Source: Campylobacter rectus (GTDB taxonomy: Bacteria > Campylobacterota > Campylobacteria > Campylobacterales > Campylobacteraceae). Taken from it: a stretch of DNA of 64,000 bases. Each line of letters opens with the position of its first letter. Position 1 is the stretch's first letter. The notes under the pieces were generated by a model. That model did not search any database, was not told the origin of the DNA, and worked only from the letters and a program-made list of their open reading frames with translations. The stretch lies in the NCBI RefSeq assembly GCF_004803795.1, contig NZ_CP012543.1, positions 1,054,001-1,118,000 of the forward strand, written 5' to 3'. Of the stretch, positions 1 to 9,189 are shown in pieces. The position numbers and the translations under genes were made by a program.

Positions 1-2314
1 TAAAGCTCTCTTTTTTATACTCGGTGAGCGGGTCTTTTTGGTTGTAGCCGCGTAGTCCGATGCCGGTTTTTAGGATATCCATCTGATATAGATGCTCGCG
101 CCATGCGGTATCTAAGACTTGCAGGCAAAGCACCTTTTCTAGGTATTTGCGCTGACCCTCGCCTATGACGCCCATTTTTTCCTCGTAGTCGGACTCAAAT
201 TTCGCCGTTATCTTTTCCTCTAGCTCGGCGTAGTCGAGATCTTTTAGCTCGTCAGGCTGCATTAGCGCACCGTTTGAGATTATCACGGAGCTTAGTTTTT
301 CGAGATTGTATTCGCTCTTTGGCTCGCCTGCGTAAATTTCGGCCTGAGCTAGCAGGTGCTCGACGAATTCGGCGCGATTTTGTTTGATCTTTTCGCCGAC
401 TTCGAAATTCGGATCAAGTAGCTCGTTTCTAAATTTATACACCGTTTTTCGCTGCTCGTTTGCGACGTCGTCATACTCGAGGATATGTTTTCGCGATTCA
501 AAGTGCAGGCTCTCGACCTTTTTTTGCGCATTTTCGACGGCTCTGGTGACCATCTTCGAGTCGATGCTTTCGCCCTCTTCGATACCAAGGCGAGTCATTA
601 TCGCCTTGATGCGGTCGCTGCCGAATATTCGAAGTAGATTATCCTCAAGGCTTAGATAAAAGCGGCTCACTCCGGGATCGCCCTGACGTCCCGAACGGCC
701 TCGCAGCTGGTTGTCGATACGGCGGCTTTCGTGTCTTTCGGTGCCGATGATGTATAGGCCGCCTAGGTTTCGCACCTCGTCGTCGATACGGATATCTACG
801 CCGCGTCCGGCCATGTTCGTAGCGATCGTAACCGCGCCGCGAGCGCCGGCTTGAGCGATGATCTCGGCCTCTTTTTCGTGATTTTTAGCGTTTAGCACGG
901 AGTGCGGGATCTTTTCTTTTACGAGTAGGTTGTGCAGCTTTTCGCTCTTTTCGATCGAGGCGGTGCCAACAAGTACGGGCTGACCGCGGTCGTGAGCCTT
1001 TTTGATCTCGTCTATTACCGCTTTAAATTTCTCGTTTTCTGTTTTATAGATAAGGTCGTTGTTGTCTTTTCTGATAACAGGCACGTTTGTCGGGATCGAT
1101 ACGACGTCAAGCTTGTAAATTTGTGAAAACTCGGTCGCCTCCGTCTGCGCCGTACCCGTCATGCCCGATAGTTTTTTATAAAGCCTAAAATAGTTTTGAA
1201 ATGTAATATCTGCTAGCGTTTGGCTCTCTTCTTGGATCTTTACGCCTTCTTTGGCCTCGAGCGCTTGGTGCAAGCCCTCGCTAAATCTTCGTCCTTCGCT
1301 AAGACGCCCCGTAAATTCGTCGACGATGACGACTTGCCCGTCGCGAACGACGTAGTGCACGTCTTTTTCAAAGAGATTGTGCGCTTTTAGAGCTTGGTCT
1401 AGGTGATGGCTCAAAATCGCGTTTTCCATATCGTAGAGATTTGCCACGCCAAAGAGCTTTTCAGCCTTTGAGATGCCTTCTTCGGTGATCGCTATCGTGC
1501 GGTTTTTCTCATCGACGGTAAAGTCGCCGGTTGCCTTTTCTTGCGGAGTCGCAGGCGGTTCGCCGCGCTTCATCTGGCGCGCGACTTCGTTTGCTTTGAT
1601 GTAGCCGTCTAGCGTGCGGTTTGTGGGACCTGAGATGATGAGCGGCGTCCTGGCCTCGTCGATGAGGATACTATCAACCTCGTCCACGATGACGAAGTTA
1701 TGCTCTCTTTGCACCTTGTCTTTGAAATCCATTTTCATATTGTCGCGCAAGTAGTCAAAGCCGAATTCGTTATTCGTACCGTACGTGATATCGCTGTCGT
1801 ATGCGGCTTTTCGCGCCGAGTCGTCGTATTCGCCGCCTAGTATCACGCCGACGCTAAGGCCTAGAAATTTATAAATTTCGCCCATTTGCGTCGCGTCGCG
1901 TTTGGCTAGGTAGTCGTTTACGGTCACGACGTGCACACCCTTACCGCTCATCGCGTTTAGCACGACCGGTAGGCTTGCTACGAGGGTTTTACCTTCGCCC
2001 GTTTTCATCTCGGCGATCTTGCCGTCGTTTAGCACCATGCCGCCGATTAGCTGAACGTCGAAATGGCGCATATTTAGCGTCCTTTTACTGGCCTCGCGCA
2101 CGATGGCAAACACATCGTCCAGCAGCTCGTCTTGGTTCTTTTCGCCGTTTTGCACCTGTGCTTTAAATTCGTTAAATTTAGCCCTCAGCTCATCGTCGCT
2201 CATCGCTTGATATTTGCTCTCAAGCGAGTTTATATAGGCAACGCGTCTGAAATATTTTTTTACTTCTCTGTCGTTTTTCGTGCCGAATACCTTCTGCATA
2301 AACGCCGTTATCAT
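1..2314 (-). CDS. secA: Preprotein translocase ATPase SecA (3' end outside window)
   Basis: SecA drives unfolded preproteins through the SecYEG channel by ATP hydrolysis at the inner membrane. The reading frame starts at the ATG at 2314 and stays open to the window edge, giving about 771 residues; the family is about 850 long, so only the C-terminal tail is missing. Visible marks are the Walker A motif MKTGEGKT at about residue 103 and the [20 protein letters not shown] block near 1660-1720. The gene is divergent from lolA, as in C. jejuni (Cj0942c/Cj0943). The identification is secure. Confidence 0.97.
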   Translation of the reverse strand, partial: MITAFMQKVFGTKNDREVKKYFRRVAYINSLESKYQAMSDDELRAKFNEFKAQVQNGEKNQDELLDDVFAIVREASKRTLNMRHFDVQLIGGMVLNDGKIAEMKTGEGKTLVASLPVVLNAMSGKGVHVVTVNDYLAKRDATQMGEIYKFLGLSVGVILGGEYDDSARKAAYDSDITYGTNNEFGFDYLRDNMKMDFKDKVQREHNFVIVDEVDSILIDEARTPLIISGPTNRTLDGYIKANEVARQMKRGEPPATPQEKATGDFTVDEKNRTIAITEEGISKAEKLFGVANLYDMENAILSHHLDQALKAHNLFEKDVHYVVRDGQVVIVDEFTGRLSEGRRFSEGLHQALEAKEGVKIQEESQTLADITFQNYFRLYKKLSGMTGTAQTEATEFSQIYKLDVVSIPTNVPVIRKDNNDLIYKTENEKFKAVIDEIKKAHDRGQPVLVGTASIEKSEKLHNLLVKEKIPHSVLNAKNHEKEAEIIAQAGARGAVTIATNMAGRGVDIRIDDEVRNLGGLYIIGTERHESRRIDNQLRGRSGRQGDPGVSRFYLSLEDNLLRIFGSDRIKAIMTRLGIEEGESIDSKMVTRAVENAQKKVESLHFESRKHILEYDDVANEQRKTVYKFRNELLDPNFEVGEKIKQNRAEFVEHLLAQAEIYAGEPKSEYNLEKLSSVIISNGALMQPDELKDLDYAELEEKITAKFESDYEEKMGVIGEGQRKYLEKVLCLQVLDTAWREHLYQMDILKTGIGLRGYNQKDPLTEYKKESF

Positions 2315-2403
2315 TTTTAGCCTTTTTAAATTTTGTTAAAGCTTGGATTTTAACATTTTATTATTTAAACTTAGCTAGAATTTTGCCGGGTAAAGGAAAA
2401 TAT

Positions 2404-2916
2404 ATGAAGAAAATTTTAGCATTTTTGCTCTTTTGTGCCTCGGCTTTCGGCGTTACGTTAAATTTCGTCACGCTTCAAAGCGACTTCGTGCAAACCATCA
2501 CGAGCGAGAACGAAACGGTTGATTATTTCGGTAAATTTTACGCAAAAAGCAACAACCGCGCCTACTGGATCTACGAGCGCCCGACGCCTAAAAAAATCTA
2601 CTTTGATAAAAACCGCGTCGTCGTGATCGAGGATGCGCTCGAGCAAGCGATCATCTCAAAATTTGAAAAGGCGCCGAATTTGATCGACGTCGTTAGAAAC
2701 GCGGTTAAGATCACCGACACGCTCTATAAGGCCAAATACGACGGCGTAGAGTACCTAATCACCGTCAAAAACTACATCCCGACAAGGATCGACTACGAGG
2801 ATAAGCTCGGCAACAAGATCAAAATCACGCTGAGCAATACCAAGAAGGATTTTAAGATAAGCGATGATTTGCTGACGCCGGTGATACCGTCGTACTACGA
2901 TATCATAAACCAATAA
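2404..2916 (+). CDS. lolA: Outer-membrane lipoprotein carrier protein LolA
   Basis: LolA is the periplasmic chaperone that carries lipoproteins from the LolCDE transporter to the outer membrane. I chose the ATG at 2404, not the in-frame TTG at 2383, because it follows an AAAGGAA ribosome site and begins a typical signal peptide (MKKILAFLLFCASAFG). The mature part has the LolA pattern: an early LQSDFVQTI segment, a YFGKFYAK strand, then PKKIYFD. Length is 170 residues, normal for Epsilonproteobacterial LolA. It is divergent from secA as in C. jejuni. A second LolA-like protein with another role lies at 63035 in the aryl polyene cluster. Confidence 0.9.
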   Translation: MKKILAFLLFCASAFGVTLNFVTLQSDFVQTITSENETVDYFGKFYAKSNNRAYWIYERPTPKKIYFDKNRVVVIEDALEQAIISKFEKAPNLIDVVRNAVKITDTLYKAKYDGVEYLITVKNYIPTRIDYEDKLGNKIKITLSNTKKDFKISDDLLTPVIPSYYDIINQ

Positions 2917-2930
2917 ATTTTTAGTAAAAA

Positions 2931-3435
2931 GCGGCTCGTCTCGCGAGTGCTTTTCCGAGATTTCGCAAAATTTTCGCTCCGCAGGCTATATGCCTAGCGC
3001 ACGCTCAATTTTGCTTCAAAACTCGAAAAATCATCTCACGATACTTCGCCTTATCATTGCTACGTTCAAATTTGAAGCCAAATTTGACTAAATTCTCAAA
3101 TTTCGACTTCAATTTTTTCATTTTATACACCTAGACCCGCATCTTGAAAACGTAAATTTAAAAACGCGAGGCGCGAAAGCGCTAAATTTAACCTGCGCGT
3201 AGCGCAGCAACCTCTCACGTGCAGTGGGGTTAGAGAGGGCTTCTGCTTCGCTACGCTAGCAGCTGCAAGCAGACGGGAGAGGGTCTGCTTTTGGCAGTTG
3301 CGAGGCAAAGCCGAAGCAAAGGAAGGCGACGTTCTACTTCACTTCGCTTGTAGCCGCAAGCAGACCGTAAGTAGTTCTGCTCGCAGTTACGAGCCGCAGG
3401 CGAAGTAAAGCCCCTTCCTCTCCCGAAAGAAAAAA
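2931..3435 (+). repeat. Composite dispersed repeat, copy R1 (no gene, 2917-3524)
   Basis: The gap between lolA and the next gene has no convincing gene. It holds a dispersed repeat. The first part (2931-3150) begins GCGGCTCGTCTCGCGAG, contains a nested hairpin (2965-3014) and ends near GACCCGCATCTTGAAAAC. Related copies are at 23461-23690 and 50999-51247. The second part (3150-3435) contains CTCTCACGTGCAGTGGGGTT and several palindromic modules (3242-3273 is a near-consensus 32-bp copy). It recurs in inverted orientation at about 23815-24285. Short open frames in this stretch are shadows of the repeat. Confidence 0.85.
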
Positions 3436-3524
3436 GAAAAAGCTTAAATTTTAGAGAAACCAAAATTTAGCACCGTCAAGGCTCGGGTCTCGTTGGGTCA
3501 AATTTGTAAATTTAACCTCAAACT

Positions 3525-4028
3525 TTACCGCTCTCCGAAGTCTTTGCCAAAATCATCTATCTGATTTAAATCCATCGGCTTTAGCTGATTTTTATTTCCT
3601 CGCAATATATCTTCGACCTGCTCTTTTTGCGATCTTTTAGAGCCCGTGGTTTTGATGTTTTTTAGCGCCTCGATGAGCTCTTCGATATTTGGTTCGCGCA
3701 CGGTTTTTAGTGAGATGATGAGCACCTCGTCGATGTCGATCGAGTGCTTTTTGGCGGTGTATTTAACCAGCGTATCTTTAAATTTTTCCTTGCCGAGCGA
3801 GGTTAGCAGATCCTCGACGTAAAAGCTGCCGATAACGACGTTTAGCGCATCAAGCACGTATGCTTCGTTGTCCGTGACGTCGCGCCCCTCCAGACGCAGG
3901 CTCACGCTTACTTTTTTGATCGAGTTTTTGGCGTCTCTGGAGTATAGATCGGTTTCAAAGTTATCGATATTTAGCGTCTCGGCAAAGGCCATAACCGCGG
4001 CAAAAACCAACGCAAAAATCTTTTTCAT
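3525..4028 (-). CDS. Periplasmic protein of the Cj0944c type, FliL-like core
   Basis: A 167-residue protein with an N-terminal signal peptide (MKKIFALVFAAVMAFA), so probably periplasmic. The stretch at about residues 65-110 (VIGSFYVEDLLTSLGKEKF, then DEVLIISLKTV) resembles the FliL periplasmic domain, where a helix rich in eGKekLk is followed by a strand ending in V; this is a pattern judgement, not a search result. The tail is polar and probably disordered. It overlaps the upstream helicase gene by four bases (ATGA), so the two are co-transcribed, the same pair as Cj0945c-Cj0944c. Function unknown; a link to FliL does not establish a flagellar role. Confidence 0.75.
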   Translation of the reverse strand: MKKIFALVFAAVMAFAETLNIDNFETDLYSRDAKNSIKKVSVSLRLEGRDVTDNEAYVLDALNVVIGSFYVEDLLTSLGKEKFKDTLVKYTAKKHSIDIDEVLIISLKTVREPNIEELIEALKNIKTTGSKRSQKEQVEDILRGNKNQLKPMDLNQIDDFGKDFGER

Positions 4029-5347
4029 ACGTCTTCCTTAATGTTTTCAAATTTGTTTTCAAGATAGAATTTCTCGACCTCTTCGTCTATTTTAACGACG
4101 CTTTGCAAATACTCTCTAAACGGCCGAGCTTTGCCGTAAAATATCCTCAGCTTTTTCGGATCGATCGCCCGAGATAGCGCGACGTAGAGCTGCCCGTTGG
4201 CAAAGATATGATTTAGGTCGCAGACTAAATTTTCGATGCTCATACCTTGGGATTTGTGGATCGTGATCGCGTAGGCCAGCTTTAGCGGAAACTGCGTCAA
4301 AGACGCCCTCGCACGCTCCTCGAGGTGTTCGCCCGCCATCACGAATTCGCTCATGTCAAATCTTGAGCGCTCCACCTCGACGATCTCGCCGTCAGCTTTT
4401 TGCACGATGACGCTTTTTATCTCGCCGTTTTCTTTTAAAATTTGCATTATCTGTCCGCGCTCGCCGTTATAGTACTCACCCCATTTATTTACGGTAAATA
4501 TAACTTTCGCGCCGATTTTTATATTTAAAATTTCAGGCGCGTAGAGGTTTGCGATCCAGCGATCCAGAGCGTTTTCGTTTAAATTTTCATCGTAAATTTC
4601 CACTAGCGCCTCGGCTCTTTCAAGCGGCGCGGGTAGTTTAGATAGCATCTTGTTATTTAGCTCGTCCGCTTCGTAGTTTCGTCCAAAAAGCACGCTCGTA
4701 TCGTCATCTACCTGCACGCTTGGCACGCGTAAATTTTCTATATATGCAAATACCTCTTCGCTAAGCCGCCCGACGCGAAGCATGGATAAGATATCGTAAA
4801 ATTTCTTATCTTTCGTACGTTTTGAGACGACTAGTTCGATATTTTTAAACTCAAATTCATGCCACGAGCTAGAGTTAAAAGCATAAAGAAATTTAAAGAG
4901 CGAGTTGCCGTCATCTCCGTTTTTTCGCACGGGCGGCAGCTGGTAAAAGTCGCCCACGAGCATCACGCGCCCGACGAATCGCGAACTCATCAGACGGTAA
5001 TAAATCATATCCATCAGCCCCGCACTTATCATCGAGATCTCGTCTATTACGATGAGATCGCAGACGTCGAGCATCTTTTTTAGTTCGCCAAGTTTATTTC
5101 GCTGTTTGCGGTCGTAGCCGCGCAGCTCCTCAAGGTTTGAGCAAATGCCGAATTTAAAAAAGCTATGCACGCTCACTCCGCCGACGTTTACCGCCGCGAT
5201 GCCGGTGCTGCCCAGCACCACGACGTTTTTTAGCTCGCTTTTATAGTGCTTGATGACCGCTTGTGTGAGGTGGCTTTTACCCACGCCGCCGCGCCCGGTG
5301 AGAAAAACGTTTGATTTTTTTAATATTTCTAACAGCTGGTTTAACAC
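4025..5347 (-). CDS. PIF1-like / RecD-type DNA helicase
   Basis: A 440-residue superfamily 1 helicase. Walker A is GRGGVGKSHL near residue 19, motif Ia contains STGIAAVNVGGVSVHSFF, Walker B is LIVIDEISMI near residue 100, and the C-terminal half has LAYAITIHKSQGMSI with VALSRA, the UvrD-like C-terminal motifs that bind ATP and DNA. This combination is typical of PIF1 helicases, which unwind 5'-3' and can resolve G-quadruplexes and R-loops. Length fits bacterial PIF1. It corresponds by order to Cj0945c. The first gene of a two-gene unit, it is divergent from the lipoprotein gene at 5397. Confidence 0.92.
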   Translation of the reverse strand: MLNQLLEILKKSNVFLTGRGGVGKSHLTQAVIKHYKSELKNVVVLGSTGIAAVNVGGVSVHSFFKFGICSNLEELRGYDRKQRNKLGELKKMLDVCDLIVIDEISMISAGLMDMIYYRLMSSRFVGRVMLVGDFYQLPPVRKNGDDGNSLFKFLYAFNSSSWHEFEFKNIELVVSKRTKDKKFYDILSMLRVGRLSEEVFAYIENLRVPSVQVDDDTSVLFGRNYEADELNNKMLSKLPAPLERAEALVEIYDENLNENALDRWIANLYAPEILNIKIGAKVIFTVNKWGEYYNGERGQIMQILKENGEIKSVIVQKADGEIVEVERSRFDMSEFVMAGEHLEERARASLTQFPLKLAYAITIHKSQGMSIENLVCDLNHIFANGQLYVALSRAIDPKKLRIFYGKARPFREYLQSVVKIDEEVEKFYLENKFENIKEDV

Positions 5348-5396
5348 AAATTTCCCTATTTTTTGTAAAATTATAGCTTATTTTTAAGGAGCGAGA

Positions 5397-7466
5397 TTGA
5401 AATTTGATAAATTTATACTCTCTGCGGCGGTAACGTTAGCGATACTAGGCGGTTGCGCATCGCCAAAAGATGCCCGGGGCGCGGTAAATTTGCAGGGTCA
5501 AGGCGCTAACGCGGCATCGGCGCACGATATGCCGGAGGAGATCGCGGACGAAAATTTAGGCCATATCAGTTATCTGGAATTTGACGTCGATCAAAATGCA
5601 AATGCGCTGCCGATGCTGCCTTTTGAAGCGCAAAGTAGCGGCGAAGCTCTGCTGCAAAAACGCTTTAACGCTCTTGATCTAAAAGCTCCGTTAGCAACCG
5701 CAAAAGACGCGTTTTGGGCGTTAGAGTACTACAAAAACACGGCAAAAAGGCAGTATTATTTCTCAAATATGCGCAAAATCCCGAACGAATGGTTTGAAAA
5801 AGTGCGCAAAAACGCGAGCATGGATAGCTTCGGCAAGGTTTTGCTGCCTGCGATAACGACGGCAAACGCGAGTCTGCGAAATCTACCGACCGATGAAGCC
5901 GTACTGTATAATCCCGTGCGCGCGGGCGAGGGGCTGCCGTTTGACTACGCCCAGCTCTCTTTCATCTCGATCGGCTATCCGCTTTACGTTTCGCACTTTT
6001 CGGCCGACGGCGCGTGGGCATTCGTCGGTAGCGATAACGTCTGGGCTTGGATAAAATCGACAGAAATCAAAATTTTAAGCGCAAACGCCGTGCAAGAGCT
6101 AAAAAATTCTAAATTTTTAAGCGTTATCAAAGACGAAGAGCCCGTCTACGACAAAAACGGCAACTTTTTATTTTACGGACGCATAGGCGCGATTTTGCCG
6201 TTTCAAAGCGAGGATCGGTTTAAATTTTACGGCAAAATCCAAACCCAAAGCGGGCTAAAAAACTACGAGATATCAAAACAAAGCGCGAGCCGCTTTCCGC
6301 TTAAATTTAGCGACGAAAACGTAAGAGCGCTGGCGTCATCGCTGCTCGGGCAAAGCTACGGCTGGGGCGGGTTCGGCGGCAAGCGAGACTGCTCGCTGTT
6401 TTTGCAGGATTTCCTCGGTAGCTTTGGCGTGTGGCTGCCGCGAAACTCAAAGGCGCAAGGCCAAATCGGCAAGGTCGTGAGCCTGGCAAATCTAAGCGCG
6501 GAAGAAAAACTGCACGTCATCAAAACACAAGCCGTGCCGTATAGAACGCTGTTTCACATGAACGGGCACATCATGCTATACGCGGGCCTGCGCGGAGGCG
6601 AACCGCTCGCCGTACACGACGTCTGGGGTATCCGCACGAAAGATAACGGCAGAGCTATGATCGGCGGCGTGGCGATCACGACGCTAAAAATCGGCTCGGA
6701 CGTCTCCGAAATCGATCCAAAGCGCCTGCTGGTCTCGCGGATAAATTCGATGAATACCTTTGAAGTGACTAGCGGCGAGGAGGCGGTGCGCGCGAAAAAA
6801 TCGGCAATCGAAAAAGCCTACGGCGTGAAAATCGTCGGCAACGAGGTGATTTTTGCTGACGGCAGTAAGGTTAAATTTGACGACGGCGAGGCAAAGGACA
6901 CGGCGCATCTGCTAAATCTCGCGGACGTCGAGGATACTTTTGCGCAGCCTTATCCGCTCTTTAAGCCTTTGGCGCTACCTAGCAATGACGCGGGTAGATA
7001 CCGAAACTACGAGCTTTTGGATAAAATTTACGGCGCGAGCGAGGCGGAAGTGAAGGCAAATTTAACGGATGTCGTTTGGCTAAAAGATCACGGCGGTAAA
7101 ACGTTTAAATTTAACTCCAAAAACGGCGCGGCAGCAGCTCTGCAAGCCGTCTCAAACGAGCTTGACGCGCTAGTGGCAAAAAAGCCCGAGCTGCTAAAGT
7201 TTCTTGACAATCCGTCAGGTACGTTTAACTGGCGCGTGATTGCGGGCACCAAGCGCAAGAGTGCGCACTCCTACGGCATCGCAATCGACATAAATACCGA
7301 CAAGAGCGACTACTGGCGCTGGAGCAAGGACGGCAGCTACCGCAATCAAATCCCCGAGGAGATCGTGCGCGTTTTTGAAAAACACGGCTTCATCTGGGGC
7401 GGGCGCTGGGTTAGCTTTGATACGATGCACTTCGAGTATAGGCCGGAATTTGGGCATTTGAGGTAA
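5397..7466 (+). CDS. Lipoprotein with SH3-NlpC/P60 and M15 peptidase domains
   Basis: A 689-residue predicted cell-wall hydrolase. It starts with TTG at 5397 behind AAGGAG. The lipobox is LGGC with C20. Residues ~60-300 carry the NlpC/P60 stabilising and SH3 regions (for example VGSDNVWAWIKS). The NlpC/P60 domain has the catalytic Cys at 332 (GGKRDCSLFLQDF) and His at 391 (MNGHIMLYAG); it would cut stem peptides. The C-terminal ~140 residues are an M15-type metallopeptidase (VanY/L-Ala-D-Glu class) with SAHSYGIAIDIN (H624, D631) and MHFEYRPEF (H678) as zinc ligands. Each half is usually a separate protein. The position matches Cj0946 lipoprotein. No frameshift is seen at the junction (about residues 450-540). 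Confidence 0.88.
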   Translation: MKFDKFILSAAVTLAILGGCASPKDARGAVNLQGQGANAASAHDMPEEIADENLGHISYLEFDVDQNANALPMLPFEAQSSGEALLQKRFNALDLKAPLATAKDAFWALEYYKNTAKRQYYFSNMRKIPNEWFEKVRKNASMDSFGKVLLPAITTANASLRNLPTDEAVLYNPVRAGEGLPFDYAQLSFISIGYPLYVSHFSADGAWAFVGSDNVWAWIKSTEIKILSANAVQELKNSKFLSVIKDEEPVYDKNGNFLFYGRIGAILPFQSEDRFKFYGKIQTQSGLKNYEISKQSASRFPLKFSDENVRALASSLLGQSYGWGGFGGKRDCSLFLQDFLGSFGVWLPRNSKAQGQIGKVVSLANLSAEEKLHVIKTQAVPYRTLFHMNGHIMLYAGLRGGEPLAVHDVWGIRTKDNGRAMIGGVAITTLKIGSDVSEIDPKRLLVSRINSMNTFEVTSGEEAVRAKKSAIEKAYGVKIVGNEVIFADGSKVKFDDGEAKDTAHLLNLADVEDTFAQPYPLFKPLALPSNDAGRYRNYELLDKIYGASEAEVKANLTDVVWLKDHGGKTFKFNSKNGAAAALQAVSNELDALVAKKPELLKFLDNPSGTFNWRVIAGTKRKSAHSYGIAIDINTDKSDYWRWSKDGSYRNQIPEEIVRVFEKHGFIWGGRWVSFDTMHFEYRPEFGHLR

Positions 7467-8155
7467 ATTTGTGCGAATTTAACGGACGGTCGGCTTGCGG
7501 GGCAAATAGTAATTTCATATAAATTTAGGTTTGTTTGGCGGTAAAATTAGACGAAATGCGGCTTAAATTTGACGATCAAATTTGGCGAACGAATCGGTGC
7601 GGCGGCTTTTTCGGTTTGTTAAAATTTAAGTGCGCTTACGGCGGCGAGAAGTTTATTTTTGCCGTTTGTTAAATTTGATCATCTTAAACGCGGCAGTTTT
7701 TCGCCTGCAAAATTTAAAGCGGATAGCGGCGAGGGATCAAATTTAGCGGCTGAAACTAGGCGCGGCAACAATTAATTTTATCTGTTTATTTTTGTTGCCC
7801 GTAAAATTTAAGATTGTTTGAGCGGGCGGCAATCACAAGCCGTCTATTTGCCTTTATCTAATTTAATAGCGTGAGATCTGATTTTGTCTCAAAAATGTGC
7901 GGTTTGGGATTTTGCTTTTTTGTTTTGCGATTCATAAAAACTTAAATAGGTCGGCAAATTAAATACTAAACCACGTAAGCGGTTTTAGCTTCGCGGCTTA
8001 AATTTTACTGCGACGGCTTGCGATTTTTTAATTTTACGCCATTTAGAAAATTGACGGGTTTAAGTTTTACGCCGTATTTGCTAGCCAAACCAAACGCCGC
8101 GAAGTTTAGCATTTAAATTTTAACTGCAGTAACTTGTGCTAAAGATTTTAAATTT
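7467..8155. other. Non-coding stretch rich in AAATTT words
   Basis: No open frame with a recognisable product. The DNA is dominated by AAATTT words such as CAAATTTG. A weak inverted repeat, GGCAACAA with TTGTTGCC (about 7767-7801), could form a hairpin. Nothing else is supported. Confidence 0.6.
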
Positions 8156-8313
8156 GGCTCAAGATAAGCCAAGCGGATTTTTAGCCGCGACTACGTCTTG
8201 CTACTTACAAGACCTCTTATCAATTTTAACACAATATGATAGAGCTCTTTTATAGAAACATCACTTCGTGATCGCTTCGCTTGTTTTGTATTTTTACCGT
8301 TATTAAATTTAAA

Positions 8314-8372
8314 CTCTACTTTGCTACGCTCATAGCTGCGTCTTTAAAAACTACGAACATAGTGAAGTAGAG
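8314..8372. repeat. 59-bp imperfect palindrome inserted in the decayed IS
   Basis: The arms are CTCTACTTTGCTACGCTCAT.. (8314-8335) and ..ACATAGTGAAGTAGAG (8351-8372); 17 of 22 positions pair. The sister IS copy near 46050 runs straight through TAAATTCGCATTCTT where this copy has the palindrome, so it reads as an insertion. Confidence 0.75.
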
Positions 8373-8688
8373 CGGAATACATTCTTTAGGATGAAGAAAG
8401 AAATTCTCTTTGCTTAGCTTTTCTACAGTCGCTACGTTTGAGAAGATTTCTTTAAATTTAGATAATCTATGTTTAGCATATCCTCGTCTGCTCTACTTTG
8501 CTACGCTCATAGCCTTTTAGTAAGCAGTAGCAACGCAAATCGTAGCTCTTTTGCGCTTAACCGCGCTTTGCTTGCTATCAATGCGACACACTCTCTTTGA
8601 AAAACTCCGATGATATAGGTATCAGTTCATTTGCAGAGCAGTTTTAACTATCTGAGTATAAACTCTGCCGTCTCTTTTAAACATACCG

Positions 8689-8719
8689 TCTGTTTACAGC
8701 TACGAGCGTAGCGAAGTAG
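8689..8719. repeat. 31-bp palindromic module inserted in IS transposase remnant
   Basis: The module has the inner stem GCTACG/CGTAGC around AG and outer arms TCTGTTT / GAAGTAG, the family pattern being TCTGCTT..AAGCAGA. It sits between CATACCG and AAATACCG. Removing it restores codons for Y-F-G-M ahead of KRDG on the minus strand, matching VFGMLKRDG in the other copy. The insertion point is therefore exact to about a base, with no added target duplication. Confidence 0.85.
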
Positions 8720-8928
8720 AAATACCGATTGCTCCTCTACCTCTTTTACCTCTTATTCGTTTAGATCCGTTATGCTTGCAGCTACGAAGTAAAAATAGCT
8801 TTCATCTATTTAAAAACAAGCGAAGCAAAGTTTTTGTAAAACAAGCGAAGCGGTGCTGCAAGCGGGTTTATAAAGTGAAGTTTTCTAGGCGGATTTGGAA
8901 ATCTCACCGCTAAATTTAGATCTTTTTA

Positions 8929-8956
8929 ACTTCGCTACGCTCGTTACTTTTCAAGA
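8929..8956. repeat. Palindromic module shared by two IS copies
   Basis: AACTTCGCTACGCTCGTTAC followed by TTTTCAAG occurs here and at 46681-46708 at the same place near the right end of both IS copies. This module therefore entered the element before the copies separated. Confidence 0.7.
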
Positions 8957-9189
8957 ACATTGATAAAATCATAGTTCTTGTGCTTAGCTTCACTTTGTTT
9001 GCTACTAATAAGACGCACTCTCTTTGAGAAAAACTCCTTTGAAAGTTTTTAATTTATCTTGAACCTTAAATTTTTGCAAAACTCGTATCGCTTTTTAAAT
9101 GCTTTACCGCCGAATTTAGCTTGATTTCAAACGGCAAATTTACTCAAGCCGAGCCATAAATTTCACGCATCCGCCTTGAGAATTTATTT

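Larger units (their letters stand above)
8156..9065 (-). mobile_element. Decayed IS1595-type element with palindromic modules inserted
   Basis: This stretch aligns along its length with the better-preserved copy at 45964-46766. The left end GGCTCAAGATAAGCC and the right end, which reads GGTTCAAGATAAATT on the other strand, are degenerate terminal inverted repeats. Matching stretches include TCTATGTTTAGCATATCC, GCAGAGCAGTTTTAACTAT and the CTCTACCTCTTTTACCTC region. All frames are broken. It is about 100 bp longer than the other copy mainly because short palindromic modules interrupt it, for example at 8314-8372 and 8689-8719. Confidence 0.85.

Noticed and set aside
3123-3463. Two overlapping minus-strand frames as small genes
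   Set aside because: They lie fully inside the dispersed repeat, have no ribosome site and encode arginine- and cysteine-rich sequence typical of repeat shadows.
8683-8727. ATACCG on both sides of the module at 8689, like a target-site duplication
   Set aside because: The codons for Y-F-G-M in the transposase already contain CATACCGAAATACCG when the module is removed, so both ATACCG words belong to the parent gene.
8156-9065. CRISPR array, because of the repeated short words
   Set aside because: The copies are not evenly spaced, have no unique spacers of equal length and are palindromes in both directions. No cas gene is present.
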